DNA of 55,185 nt, taken from positions 1 to 55,185 of IMG/VR virus record IMGVR_UViG_3300017734_000007. One strand, 5' to 3'. The notes under the pieces were generated by a model. It saw only the letters and a program-made list of their open reading frames with translations. It was not told where the DNA came from and made no database searches. This DNA is from a virus. The translations under genes were made by a program, and so were the position numbers. The first letter of the stretch is position 1, and each line of letters opens with the position of its first letter. Of the stretch, positions 37,901-45,067 are shown in pieces.

Positions 37901-40900
37901 ACAGACTATGCTCAAGCCGCATACGACCAAGCAAAACAGGAGGGGTATACAGATGAGCAAATCAATGAAGCACTCAGCGATCCAGAAAGAGGATACGTCA
38001 GTACTCGCACAGACCCCAGACAAGTTGATGAAAGAACTGATACTGGGACTGGACAAGCAAGACTCTCAAAGAGGTACAGCGCCTCAGACACGGCAAGACG
38101 TGTCGCCAACAGTGCAGGGGCTGATGGACAAGTATGGGATGTCTCGCGACAAAGCAGAGGCGTGGACGGAAACAACGTAGTTGCGTCCTACTCAGTAAAT
38201 AATCTTTTCGCGCCCATGTATCTCATGGGCGACATCTCAACCCCAGTAGTTCACGAATTAGAACAGTCAGTATCCTCAGCAGAATACTTCAGATCAAAGA
38301 TACAGCAGTCTAAGGATAGCAATCCTTACGGTGCCGCTGTGTATGTCTACCCCGTGATCACAGATCCAGATGACACAGGATATGCAGACATGCGTTTGTT
38401 TGTAACAGACGGTGGTAACGCAGGGTTTGCACTGAAGGGCAATGACATTGTGAGTGTATTCAACACGAGGGGCGGTGGCCTACGTAGTGTTTCGTATCCG
38501 TTAGTGCGGCTTGCTATCGAGCAGGGCGGCAGGAAGCTGGATGCTTTTGACACAATCCTACCTGAGATCTATTCAGCCAACGGCATGAAGACTGCATCCC
38601 GTTTAGTTTGGGACGAGAGTCAACGTCCTGAGGGATGGCGCGACAATGACTTCATTGAGTTCAATAGAGGGCAACCAGATGTTGTATTCATGTACTACGA
38701 GCCTCCAGCCACAGAGTACAAGCCTGATTCTGGGACATATGCTTTAGACTATGCAGAAGCTCTTGAGATACAGGACAGGGCTGTACGCGGAATCAAAGAC
38801 AAGTCTTTCGAAAAAGGTGCAGATGCACTTTCTTCTGACGGACCTAATACAATCAGGTTCTCGAAGAGGTTCTCTTACACTGGTACGCCCAACCCTGAGG
38901 GCTTCTCATCATTCGTTGACAGGGTCATAGCAAAGGACGAGTCAACAGGTCCATTCAACGAATTCATGCGTAAGATGTTTGGCGCGGCCAAGGGTGAGAC
39001 GCTACGAGAAGCGTTTGTACGCAACCATATTAGTAGGTTTAGTCCGGGCTATAAGCTCGATGATATCGTTTACGGAACGAGTTACAACAACCCTGATTCT
39101 GTTGGACGGGCAATGGAAATGTCTCAACAGGTTCTGGGCCGTATTTACGCACTCATGGAGTTCGGACCAGTCAAGGTGGATGTTGATGGCAATGTCGAGC
39201 AGGTGTCCGAAGCAGGCGTTAAGGGGCTCCAAGAGATATTCGCACCACTGCTCGAAGGGCAGACACAGGCGCAAGCAAAAGAGAATGAGCGACAGTTCTA
39301 TGCCTATGCAATTGCAAGAAGAGAGAAAGCATTGCGGGCTGTTGGGCGAAGAGGCTTTCAAAATTTAAGTGACGCAGAGATCGATAGGGCAATAGCCGCT
39401 GGCGACCCAGCGTTCCAAAAAATATTCAACGACTATCAGAACTTCAACAACTACATGGTTCAGTTCGGCAAAGACTCAGGTTTGTTGAATGACCAGATGG
39501 CCGAAGAGTTTGCCAACATGGCTTACGTACCATTCTATCGTTTGCTTGAGACAGCCGAGGGCGACACAGATTTCTCTAACTCCCTCCCGCAGAGAGCGGC
39601 CAATAGTTTGATGCAGAAGGGAGCGTTTGATCGAGAGCTTGTAGGGAGTAACTTCCAAGTCTCGGGCGACCTACTCAAGAACATCTATCGTAATAACGAG
39701 ATGATCATATCTGCTGGTCTGCGTAACATCGCAATGCGTAAAACTTCTGAGGCATTAGAGAAGCTACAAGATCCATCTTGGGGAGAGAAGGCTGACCTCA
39801 CGAAGCCGCAAGGCAACGTCATGAAGTTCAGGGTCAATGGTGAGCAAGTCGGATATAAGATTCGGGACGGTGCACTGTGGCATGCACTGTCTGGTTTGAC
39901 GCCCCAACAGAAGGATGCATACATCAAAGCGGCAGAGATGTTCGCAAATTTACTGCGAGTCGGTGTCACAAATATGCCCGGTTTTATGGTAGCAAACCTT
40001 TGGCGGGGAAAAGTGGATGCCTACATCAAAGCTGGTGTCCCAATTGGCATAGGATCGAAAACTTTCAGCCGCATGAACCAGTCTATGAGAGACGGCAAAG
40101 ATGCAATGGCCATCAAACTTCTCACTGGGTTCGGTGGGTATTCTTTCGGTGCAGATCCAGCAGACTTTGCCTCGACCGCAAGACGGCTTGGCAGAACTGG
40201 GGGCAGGATCATACAGAAGGACACGCCTGTCGCGGCTGTTGCTACAGGATTCAAGAACCTGCTCCAGAAAGTAGAGCGGTTCGGTGAGTCAACAGAGCTT
40301 GAGGTTCGTATCGGTTTGTACCAGAAACTTATCGCTGAGGGTGTGTCTGAAAGAGAGGCCGCATTCCAAGCGATGAACCTAATCAACTACGGTAGGAAAG
40401 GAGCCGGTGGTGGTATCACTGGACAACTACTGGTCAACCGACTCATCCCTGCAATCCCGTTCTTGAATGCACGTATCCAAGGTCTGTACCGTTTAGCAGA
40501 AGATCCAAGGCTACCAGCAGATGAGCGTCAGGCATATTGGCAAGGGATAATGAATCGTGGACTTCTTGTGATGGCAGTTTCTGCCACGCTGGGGGGTCTG
40601 GCAATGTCAGATGATCGCTGGGAGGAAGAGTCATTACAAAACAAACTGAACTACGACATCATCTATATCACTGATGATCAGGCAGTAAGGATACCAAGAG
40701 CGTTCGAGCTAGGCGCCATATTCGGGACATTCCCTGTGTTCGCAATTGATGCAATCAGGCAGGAAGATGGCTCTGATCTTGCTATGGCGGTACTCCATAC
40801 ATTTGCCAACACGTTTGCCTTCAACCCAATACCACAGGGCGTGATGCCTGCACTAGAGGTTGTGACAGGGTATGACTTCTTCAGGATGGCCCCACTAGAG

Positions 40901-41521
40901 GGTATGGCGCTACAAAGAAAGATGACATCAGATAAGTACTACTCATCTACTCCGCACGTCTACCGATTCCTGAGTGAGGCTGGATTGGATAAGTTGACGC
41001 TGAGTCCTCTGGAGATTCAACAGTTACTCGAAGGATACATGGCAGGCTTGGCTACGATCCCAATAGGGATAGCTGAAAGCGTCATGGCTTGGACGGGTGC
41101 AGTGCCACAGAAACCAAATGGTGTATTCGGTAATCCATATGTCACAGAGGCTGGCAGAGTGCTTGGACTAACTAGATTCATACAGCAAGACGGAGAAAGT
41201 TCCAGCCAGTTTGTCAGGGACTTCTATGACCTCAGGCGCGAATCAGATGCTGTGTTTACATCTTATCGTGATGCGGCGGCTACAGGCGATCAGGATCGCA
41301 TGAATGAGTTACTCGAAGATCGCGGTGTCGCTATGGGGTTCCGCAAGACGTTCAATCGTGTAGCGAAGCAACTGACTGACATCAACAACGCCATGAATAG
41401 AATAGTCGAGAGCCCGACTATGTCGCCTACACAAAAGACACAGCAACTCAGGCAACTCAGGATACAAAAGAACAAACTAGCAAGACGTATTGTTGAGCTA
41501 GCTGAGAAGCAAGGGATATAA
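31907..41521 (+). CDS. Giant polyvalent virion protein (3204 aa)
   Basis: GGAGG lies 6 bases before the ATG. Features in order: Gly/Ala-rich possible membrane segments (about 100-290); a Glu/Lys/Gln coiled coil (300-480); HETIH at 676-680 with EEEAVAELFRDW later, a zincin-like peptidase pattern; GHEGRHR at 947-953, like a ParB/DNA-processing motif; an ADP-ribosyltransferase-like region from YHAT (1085) to GFDGIIYTNMGEG (about 1228); a second ART-like region (about 1385-1530); a conserved block FGSYIAGPKIGQGFYQN (about 1800); and an LPD38-like region with LLRVGVTNMPGFMVANLWRG (about 2680). This combination is known for phage polyvalent proteins, thought to enter the cell with DNA. (F/L)S(K/R)R motifs recur at junctions. 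Palindrome copies 8 and 9 lie inside. Confidence 0.7.
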   Translation: MAFDLSRLRTDQLLKLQGVGGDLTQLSTEELEELLESQEDMSDLGAGFQRAGGSFRQGIAGLLRDIAPEYSEELFESGARAIEETQRQRTPDIPSFKDIEDPLDLIEYTGEQLATSLPQLIAQLGTGAVATRLGGPRVGTAAAVGAATPFFTGMNIERQIQEQGIDFKEADVAKAFGVSVGQGALDALIGRYIGVFGPAKAGSKIVKATKAGLGKKVATGAALGVAVEAPTEAAQQALEIIQAESTLKNGLDRLTSMPPEVQDELLEALVAGGLVGGTIGGAAGPLRPDPPDIAKRRDLEAHLEELRDQVAEDSQNLERFRAEARERGLAIPPERRLPLFDDSDIVVAAQEKQAEAIRAQEEAAVEQEQKQQDAVTILEADNELKAQEQRFNELYQPLIGKKLEEIEIADIEKFVAKDDADQAQLARALDAFRAYNTLKAQRARAAKAREAKAKKRQALELQKQSEEETVAARELDEASAQQAKVREEVLQDIIGSSPDVVSVGSEVQLFQTILRNAGMDPTLTATETRLIERRKDFIDPPFVDTRTPEQTKKGQAVGVRESLKRLTSLQSRRLAEANAIQIRANAQDAINLGYTPEFMDRVRNIAKSLRQDLSKIGLEDVALKIGGAIQGSPEIEGATDIEKDSGRVSISLAAQIYNPQMTDEQLKAKLKEVMNHETIHALRMLGVLKEPEYKSLVKVAKEQKFVDRSGKARLFSYFDRAQVLYAKDEKGNALPESLQEEEAVAELFRDWAAGRKKIAGKPLNLFQKIIKFFKGLGKSLDSEQLSDANRIFQSIESGEIGSRVRDRKGADALSPMQSRRATADSPAFFNATLKQLQQLKDRYDYNDGTSGYAVRMPVEDFMTLTYGVGKVNKQDVDRVAKAFLERNPTNDLSVMVSKEDLDPDAVTQPREAFARFDPDKVDSQNYMGIPYLEIRFDEAAQDLKVYGHEGRHRTALAAIDGADTVPVQIEYKEFYKDYDYKKRVGEIPRDQEMDYKEFAKGRNVVQQYYNNPLAPAFADIDIDPFGADLPQGVPIYFKFNEELDKLIGPKSDPLYPDDAEGTAKFSKRIALDEWLKNSAIKEPVYHATIDSFPALNPDETQDKAVHFAPDIETTDGRLEEIFQREVVQELEDGTLMFPRRITARIQMNNPLRLPFDLGNWGDDNLWRSALEDSSFMFTQRYRKERMANIIQSRPDIQKVKKKLAEYRKEFPNEPLDAESIWLAIDSSGFDGIIYTNMGEGYGSDSYLVWNPNQIYVEEIEPLDYGDFEFAFQFDDPKESMTPEELAEVSTRPVMGLQGKFLSPEDVGELARDKDLFEERKRQFSGIKGTEEIRDPQRMFSRRGPSMFGAFSRAGQQELDFVLSKNQERLSPDFDIPVPPIAVAQGYSEEKFIHVGPEGITDYDFDGERANAGLSPEGIYTSMNDSTSDMYADRLRERGVRPFKYELTTTARNIFVLNQDKPNRGMIDAYRKKLEEDFGSNTGYIDSKLNDFIRTAVPPTDMTRKERSDIYRAGGAEILLDGEDFVFLNSNQVREVTADFKPESLGRSGLFLSRRTPVIAEDNPFDIDMGRTTLPLYPDPVVDESGKITGYRLTNGEQFKPNSVKLTDAVAYLGRKVSDVLGTTDKVPYTDDNVEPLAKIMATEAVKALESDNNAIGWYDKQVQAAKRTLSLVEPRIFETGRDETAFDWALAVTSNGQAVTDNFAYALEAFRFYRDKGRFPVKEWKKGGDRKNQMQSAFVFFNEYQKLYEDGSVTKPIDQFLDSQFTVKQLQAVVDDINQRFNTKISVPADELVDTVVFGSYIAGPKIGQGFYQNLRGNLDPLTMDIWWMRMWNRYVNRPFATEATPEQLRTLRGKIRGVIQNSRDEVIQEVVQDALRVTGIRKSDLRNNKTLDQFIPALRKSWDRYFRKFQKEQDRNPIKPQLFKDVKTLEGKLYGQIQATPTNGTERNYMRRVTKKAQGLLSSVGVDIETADLQALMWYPEKRLFEALGVRKGAGQDTDYAQAAYDQAKQEGYTDEQINEALSDPERGYVSTRTDPRQVDERTDTGTGQARLSKRYSASDTARRVANSAGADGQVWDVSRQSRGVDGNNVVASYSVNNLFAPMYLMGDISTPVVHELEQSVSSAEYFRSKIQQSKDSNPYGAAVYVYPVITDPDDTGYADMRLFVTDGGNAGFALKGNDIVSVFNTRGGGLRSVSYPLVRLAIEQGGRKLDAFDTILPEIYSANGMKTASRLVWDESQRPEGWRDNDFIEFNRGQPDVVFMYYEPPATEYKPDSGTYALDYAEALEIQDRAVRGIKDKSFEKGADALSSDGPNTIRFSKRFSYTGTPNPEGFSSFVDRVIAKDESTGPFNEFMRKMFGAAKGETLREAFVRNHISRFSPGYKLDDIVYGTSYNNPDSVGRAMEMSQQVLGRIYALMEFGPVKVDVDGNVEQVSEAGVKGLQEIFAPLLEGQTQAQAKENERQFYAYAIARREKALRAVGRRGFQNLSDAEIDRAIAAGDPAFQKIFNDYQNFNNYMVQFGKDSGLLNDQMAEEFANMAYVPFYRLLETAEGDTDFSNSLPQRAANSLMQKGAFDRELVGSNFQVSGDLLKNIYRNNEMIISAGLRNIAMRKTSEALEKLQDPSWGEKADLTKPQGNVMKFRVNGEQVGYKIRDGALWHALSGLTPQQKDAYIKAAEMFANLLRVGVTNMPGFMVANLWRGKVDAYIKAGVPIGIGSKTFSRMNQSMRDGKDAMAIKLLTGFGGYSFGADPADFASTARRLGRTGGRIIQKDTPVAAVATGFKNLLQKVERFGESTELEVRIGLYQKLIAEGVSEREAAFQAMNLINYGRKGAGGGITGQLLVNRLIPAIPFLNARIQGLYRLAEDPRLPADERQAYWQGIMNRGLLVMAVSATLGGLAMSDDRWEEESLQNKLNYDIIYITDDQAVRIPRAFELGAIFGTFPVFAIDAIRQEDGSDLAMAVLHTFANTFAFNPIPQGVMPALEVVTGYDFFRMAPLEGMALQRKMTSDKYYSSTPHVYRFLSEAGLDKLTLSPLEIQQLLEGYMAGLATIPIGIAESVMAWTGAVPQKPNGVFGNPYVTEAGRVLGLTRFIQQDGESSSQFVRDFYDLRRESDAVFTSYRDAAATGDQDRMNELLEDRGVAMGFRKTFNRVAKQLTDINNAMNRIVESPTMSPTQKTQQLRQLRIQKNKLARRIVELAEKQGI
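34327..34348. repeat. Dispersed palindrome, copy 8 (inside the giant gene)
   Basis: Core GTGCAGATGCAC, A-rich and T-rich flanks. It encodes KGADALS (residues 808-814), ten residues before an SRR motif at a domain junction. Confidence 0.7.
38812..38833. repeat. Dispersed palindrome, copy 9 (inside the giant gene)
   Basis: Core GTGCAGATGCAC, the same as copy 8. It encodes KGADALS (residues 2303-2309), followed by FSKR at 2318-2321. Confidence 0.7.
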
Positions 41522-41542
41522 AAAAGCCCCCATAAAGGGGGC
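41520..41542 (-). terminator. Intrinsic terminator for the leftward recombination operon
   Basis: Stem GCCCCC (41526-41531), five-base loop, GGGGGC (41537-41542). Read on the minus strand it is followed by a run of T (the A run at 41520-41525). It directly adjoins the giant gene stop, so it could also slow rightward transcription, but no T-run follows on that strand. Confidence 0.8.
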
Positions 41543-41577
41543 AATGTCCAACAGGAGTAAGCAGATAGTACTATACA

Positions 41578-41599
41578 AAAAAGTGCATGTGAACTATTT
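41578..41599. repeat. Dispersed palindrome, copy 10 (between convergent genes)
   Basis: Core GTGCATGTGAAC. It overlaps the stop codon of the leftward 78-aa gene and lies in the gap between convergent operons, so here it is not upstream of any gene. The right half-site is GAAC. Confidence 0.75.
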
Positions 41600-41830
41600 T
41601 TGTATGGCAAGTAGGCGGTCAATCTCAGCTTGAGCGTAGAACAATATCTTCCTTGCGTCCCGAAGCATCTCGCTGTGTTCAACCTCTCCATACCTGTAGC
41701 AGGCACGGAATATCTCTCCTATCTGAGCGTTCATGTTTTTGTGTGAGATCAAGTCCTGTATCTGAGCCGCCCCTTCAGGTAGCTCATAGTAGCTAGCGGT
41801 ACTGCCATCAGAACGTAACTTTGCCTGCAT
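41594..41830 (-). CDS. DUF3310-like small protein (78 aa)
   Basis: The pattern YYELPEGAAQIQDLI, then MNAQIGEIFRACYRYGE and LRDARKILFYAQAEIDRLL resembles the DUF3310 group (once called putative nucleotide kinase) common in phages, where a Y-x-x-L start is followed by an alpha-helical pair. Function is not established. GGAGG upstream fits the ATG at 41830 rather than 41836. It is the last gene of the leftward operon and its stop lies in palindrome copy 10. Confidence 0.55.
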   Translation of the reverse strand: MQAKLRSDGSTASYYELPEGAAQIQDLISHKNMNAQIGEIFRACYRYGEVEHSEMLRDARKILFYAQAEIDRLLAIQK

Positions 41831-42011
41831 CAACATCCTCCTTGATTAGAGGGACACACCCCGCAACAAGCGGGGTATCGTCCGACATAATCTGCTTTGC
41901 TTCTTGAACACAGGAATGAAGCTCATCATGAAACAACTTCTCTTGGACCTCCGCCACAGGAGTCCCATTAGCGAACACTAAAAGAACGTATACCCACATT
42001 GGAATCACCAT
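41808..42011 (-). CDS. Small protein with hydrophobic N-terminus (67 aa)
   Basis: A 67-residue protein with a hydrophobic start (MVIPMWVYVLLVFANGTPVA) and a soluble, Cys-containing remainder (SCVQEAKQI, VAGCVPL). It could be exported or membrane-anchored. It overlaps the HTH gene upstream by 44 bases; a start at 41999 (MWVYVL) would shorten the overlap. No family is recognised. Confidence 0.5.
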   Translation of the reverse strand: MVIPMWVYVLLVFANGTPVAEVQEKLFHDELHSCVQEAKQIMSDDTPLVAGCVPLIKEDVDAGKVTF

Positions 42012-42219
42012 TCATCTTTTTCTTGACCCAGTCCTCAATATCAACGTACTTCCAGTAAATCTTTCGGTCACTGATCTTGAACGATCTAGGGAACGTATCG
42101 TCATTGTTGATACGATGAGTAAGTGTTGACCTTGCAATGCCAAGGTATTTACAAACTTGCTTAGGACTGAGCACGGGCTCATTCCCAATCCGTTTGATGT
42201 CTCCTATCTCTTCAACCAT
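41968..42219 (-). CDS. AlpA-like HTH DNA-binding protein (83 aa)
   Basis: An 83-residue protein with LSPKQVCKYLGIARSTLTHR (about 17-36) and NDDTFPRSFKISDRKIYWKY then VDIEDWVKKK, the helix-turn-helix plus wing pattern of AlpA/excisionase-type regulators. Such proteins bind short DNA sites. It is one of two visible HTH-type proteins and a candidate binder for the dispersed palindromes, but no evidence links them. It lies in the recombination operon. Confidence 0.65.
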   Translation of the reverse strand: MVEEIGDIKRIGNEPVLSPKQVCKYLGIARSTLTHRINNDDTFPRSFKISDRKIYWKYVDIEDWVKKKMNGDSNVGIRSFSVR

Positions 42220-42626
42220 CGGTTAAAATCCTCTCTTAAATCTACAAACACTGATCGCGCCTGTGCATTATTTTTAAGCTCTGACCTTGAGGTAATCCCA
42301 AGTGCATCCCTTAAAACCACAACGGTGTTTGCCTCTGTCACATCAAGACCTGTCCCAAGCAGAACAAACTGCTGGAACTTCTCTTGCCTGCAAAGAGCAC
42401 CGCAGGATGCTATCAGCCTGCTTATCTCTTTTGTTGAGGTGTCTTGTGCTATCTCATCATCATCACTAAGCCTGACCATAGCAACCATATAACGTGACCC
42501 GACCCAATCCGTCATCAGATCAGGGGGCACATCATCTGGATGCACGGCCATCTTGAGCACTGTCCCATCAGAGGACTGATTGAGAGATATCTTCACACCC
42601 TCAAAGTGCATTGCTTCAATCGACAT
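42204..42626 (-). CDS. Protein of unknown function (140 aa)
   Basis: Chosen start ATG 42626 (MSIEAMHFEG). It contains VHPDDVPPDLMTDWVGSRYM then VAMVRLSDDDEI and two Cys in SRLIASCGALCRQEKF. I recall similar proteins in phage replication or recombination regions without a known function. It overlaps both neighbours (16 and 11 bases). Function is unknown. Confidence 0.55.
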   Translation of the reverse strand: MSIEAMHFEGVKISLNQSSDGTVLKMAVHPDDVPPDLMTDWVGSRYMVAMVRLSDDDEIAQDTSTKEISRLIASCGALCRQEKFQQFVLLGTGLDVTEANTVVVLRDALGITSRSELKNNAQARSVFVDLREDFNRWLKR

Positions 42627-42879
42627 GGAACACACGCCTCTCTGCTTGAACTTTAAGGGCATGTCTCATACGATCAGCCCTCCGCGCTTTATTTGGATGC
42701 AGACACTCAGAAGTTTCAATCACATCGACATCACCAATTGAGTAGCCCATGTTGAACAGGCTCTTTTGATTATCCCGAATGATGGCTTCAGCCTTCTCTT
42801 GTGCCTCAGCTTCTGATTCAGCATGGAGATAAACCGTCTTGGTAAAATCCATGTTGAGTGTGACGGCATAAGATGTCAT
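42616..42879 (-). CDS. Small protein of unknown function (87 aa)
   Basis: An 87-residue protein with a strand-rich start MTSYAVTLNMDFTKTVYLHA, a helix SEAEAQEKAEAIIRDNQK, and a basic C-terminus (KARRADRMRHALKVQAERR). No match is recognised. It overlaps the 104-aa gene upstream by four bases, so they are co-translated. Confidence 0.5.
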   Translation of the reverse strand: MTSYAVTLNMDFTKTVYLHAESEAEAQEKAEAIIRDNQKSLFNMGYSIGDVDVIETSECLHPNKARRADRMRHALKVQAERRVFHVD

Positions 42880-43190
42880 CCCTGCTTATCCTCTGCACTA
42901 GACCCATGAACCATACGCTTCAAGTTCTCCATCGCGTATCTAATAAAATGCTGGGAACCTTCATCGCCCATTGATAAAGCCTCAGCATCCTTGTTGGCCC
43001 GAATCAGACCGGCTATCTCTGCGCGACTCAGTGCGCTCATTAGCTCTCGCACAGTTGTAAAGTTACTGTCCTCCAGAACGGATACGCCATTCACATGGAC
43101 GGTCACAGTGCCCGAGTGGTTGCCGTTTTTGTGCACACGATACGTAAGATCTGTATCACCGTGCTTCTCTTGGATTGTGAATCCTGTCAT
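42876..43190 (-). CDS. Small protein of unknown function (104 aa)
   Basis: A 104-residue protein with beta strands first (TDLTYRVHKNGNHSGTVTVHVNG) in loops and helices later (LMSALSRAEIAGLIRANKDA, IRYAMENLKRMVHG). AAAGGAG lies upstream and the start overlaps the HNH gene stop as ATGA. No family is recognised. Confidence 0.5.
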   Translation of the reverse strand: MTGFTIQEKHGDTDLTYRVHKNGNHSGTVTVHVNGVSVLEDSNFTTVRELMSALSRAEIAGLIRANKDAEALSMGDEGSQHFIRYAMENLKRMVHGSSAEDKQG

Positions 43191-43450
43191 TTTTCAAACT
43201 CCTTAAAAAGTTCTATTGCATGTTCTATAGGATCAACGCCTTGCATGGCCCACCATAATCTTTCGTCACCAAAGTTATGCAGTTCCATGTGATGAGCATG
43301 GCAAAGCGGGACACACCAGTTGTCTCCCACCTTCATACCCATCGCGTTAGGCTCTGCGTAGGTAACGTGGTGAGCCTCTGAGGCAAAGCCGCACACAAGG
43401 CACGGCTTGCCATGCAAGCTCTTGATGTACTTCTTAGAACGGTATCTCAT
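43187..43450 (-). CDS. HNH-type nuclease-like zinc protein (87 aa)
   Basis: A compact 87-residue protein with CLVCG near residue 18, ASEAHHVTYAEPNAMG, and VPLCHAHHMELHNFG later, the Cys/His pattern of small HNH nucleases (DUF968-type). The HH in the first half and CHAHH in the second would form the zinc and catalytic site. HNH proteins in recombination operons may process branched DNA or act in packaging. It overlaps the SSB-tail gene by 17 bases. Confidence 0.65.
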   Translation of the reverse strand: MRYRSKKYIKSLHGKPCLVCGFASEAHHVTYAEPNAMGMKVGDNWCVPLCHAHHMELHNFGDERLWWAMQGVDPIEHAIELFKEFEK

Positions 43451-43727
43451 CGCCTGTAGGCTCAGACTCTGGTTTAGATTCAGCGGTTCTCTTTTGCTCC
43501 GCCTTCATGGAGATAAAGGTTCCTTTGTTGCCTTCTTTCCTCCAACCAGCAAGTGCGATGATGGGCATATCAGCCCCCTTGTTTCGCTGAGCGAGGATAG
43601 AATCCACCGTCTCCTTATCCAGTTCCACGTCTCCCGTGTAGTCGGGGGATGAGTCCTTGGTCTTCTCTCTATTCACATAGAGAGCACCACTTGGTTTTTT
43701 TACTCCGTTCCTATCTATATACGCCAT
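43434..43727 (-). CDS. SSB-tail protein (97 aa)
   Basis: A 97-residue protein ending PTGDEIPF, which resembles the acidic DDDIPF tip of bacterial single-strand DNA binding proteins, used to recruit partner enzymes. The body (GALYVNREKTKDSSPDYTG, then MPIIALAGWRKEGNKGTFIS) could be a small beta barrel but is not a clear OB-fold. Its place beside annealing protein and exonuclease genes supports a role with single-stranded DNA (inference). Confidence 0.55.
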   Translation of the reverse strand: MAYIDRNGVKKPSGALYVNREKTKDSSPDYTGDVELDKETVDSILAQRNKGADMPIIALAGWRKEGNKGTFISMKAEQKRTAESKPESEPTGDEIPF

Positions 43728-43972
43728 TAGTGCAAACTCCTATTACGTTGCTCTTGTGTTAATCCAAAACGCTTTCTCAAGACTTCAACCTCTTTGTTAC
43801 TCAAAGAGTCCAAGACATCCTGAGTAGACTGAGAAAGCCCCTCAATGGGTGCGCTCTCTATCTCCTTGAATACATCCTTGAGAAACCTGTCACAACCCTC
43901 TCGCTCGAAATACTCAATCTCTTCAGGGGTGAGGTCATCAAAGAAGTTTGTCTTAGGCTTTTCTACAGCCAT
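43727..43972 (-). CDS. Small protein with sigma-region-4-like end (81 aa)
   Basis: An 81-residue acidic protein. Residues about 55-72 (VLDSLSNKEVEVLRKRFGL) resemble the start of sigma-70 region 4, where LxxREREVLxLRFGL precedes the HTH. The protein stops before the recognition helix would appear. It could be a fragment, a partner of RNA polymerase, or chance similarity. The ATG at 43972 overlaps the annealase stop (TGATG). Confidence 0.45.
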   Translation of the reverse strand: MAVEKPKTNFFDDLTPEEIEYFEREGCDRFLKDVFKEIESAPIEGLSQSTQDVLDSLSNKEVEVLRKRFGLTQEQRNRSLH

Positions 43973-44664
43973 CACTTATTCTCCTTTAGCTTGTTAGCTT
44001 TATCCATGAACGCATCGTAGACACGCTTGTATTCTTCTGGGTCACACTGCTCCAGATGCTCAATTGCCTGCTGGTTCATACTCCAGAACTGACGCAAGGA
44101 ATTAATGTCTCTTCCATCCATGAACTTGATCAGGACTTCAGCGACAGTTTTCCATGTGCCATCCGTGATATCTTCAGACTTGCCATCAGGCGCAACTATC
44201 GCTCGATTCGGACTTGGAGCAACAGGTTTTTCTTCAGCCTTCTTAGCAGGTTTACCAGCAGGCTTGCTTTGTGCATCAGGTGACGAATCAGGATGATGGT
44301 CATCCCCGTGATAGATATACATACCCAGACCCATGTACGCCAACACCTTCACAAGACAACGCTGATATGCAGTGTTGATCTGAAAGGCGTTGGGGTTTGG
44401 GATTGGCTTGTTGCTGTAGTTGATGACAGGAAACACCTCTGTCACATCCTCATCAATACCAATGAACACACGCACAGAAATCAGTGCCGTGCCGTCCTCA
44501 AGATACTGGACAGGGCCCTTCTCAAACCGAGCCTGAGGATAATTCTCCTTCAGTGTTTGCCAAGCCCATGACCAAGACAGGTATGTAAAACCATTCTTCT
44601 CCTCAGTGTGACCATCACAGTCAATCGCACTGAGGGTCTCCCAAACAGTTTTCTTACTTGGCAT
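43972..44664 (-). CDS. Single-strand annealing protein (DUF1071/Sak type)
   Basis: Chosen start ATG 44664 gives 230 residues. It contains GFTYLSWSWAWQTLKENYPQ then a strand ALISVRVFIG, then FPVINYSNKPIPNPNAFQIN and AYQRCLVKVLAYMGLGMYIY, the pattern of DUF1071 single-strand annealing proteins. These coat single-stranded DNA and anneal complementary strands during phage recombination. The C-terminal third is a Lys/Pro-rich linker and a helical end. It pairs with the exonuclease two genes upstream in the operon. Confidence 0.75.
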   Translation of the reverse strand: MPSKKTVWETLSAIDCDGHTEEKNGFTYLSWSWAWQTLKENYPQARFEKGPVQYLEDGTALISVRVFIGIDEDVTEVFPVINYSNKPIPNPNAFQINTAYQRCLVKVLAYMGLGMYIYHGDDHHPDSSPDAQSKPAGKPAKKAEEKPVAPSPNRAIVAPDGKSEDITDGTWKTVAEVLIKFMDGRDINSLRQFWSMNQQAIEHLEQCDPEEYKRVYDAFMDKANKLKENK

Positions 44665-45067
44665 AAACTGTCCCTGCGAAAAGTTGATTGTGCAATCTTT
44701 TCCCAATGCCAGTCGGGGACGTATCACTAAGTATTGTTGTTTCTGGGCTGATCCAATCCTCGTAAGTGGTAAGCTCACCTCTCGCCAGTAAATTTTTGAT
44801 AGCTTGACTCTTGGTCAGCCCCCGACCCTGCACAACGCTTGCAACCAGTCTCGCGTTTTTGATGCGAACATCTTGCCGCTTCTGGACCTGATCTGCATCG
44901 ACACGTCTTGTGTGCTTCCTCTTTGGTTTGGGTAAGTCAAGTGCACCGGTCTTTACATTCATTCGCTTGAGAAGATTCTCAAGGACTGCCTTGTGATATG
45001 CATGAAGCGTGAGCTTCTCATCGATGTTATCCAACTCCTGTTGGATTATGTTTACTGCGTCAGACAT
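44654..45067 (-). CDS. Protein of unknown function between exonuclease and annealase (137 aa)
   Basis: A 137-residue protein. An N-terminal helix (ELDNIDEKLTLHAYHKAVLE) is followed by a basic linker (KPKRKHTRRVDADQVQKR) and a C-terminal helical part with QGRGLTKSQAIKNLLARGEL. The basic centre suggests DNA contact. GGAGAG upstream supports the start at 45067. It overlaps both neighbours. It may be an accessory to the exonuclease/annealase pair. Confidence 0.55.
   Translation of the reverse strand: MSDAVNIIQQELDNIDEKLTLHAYHKAVLENLLKRMNVKTGALDLPKPKRKHTRRVDADQVQKRQDVRIKNARLVASVVQGRGLTKSQAIKNLLARGELTTYEDWISPETTILSDTSPTGIGKRLHNQLFAGTVYAK

Noticed and set aside
31907-41521. Calling the giant protein an N4-type virion RNA polymerase because of its size
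   Set aside because: No T7/N4 RNA polymerase motifs were found; visible motifs match polyvalent proteins with peptidase and ART-like regions.
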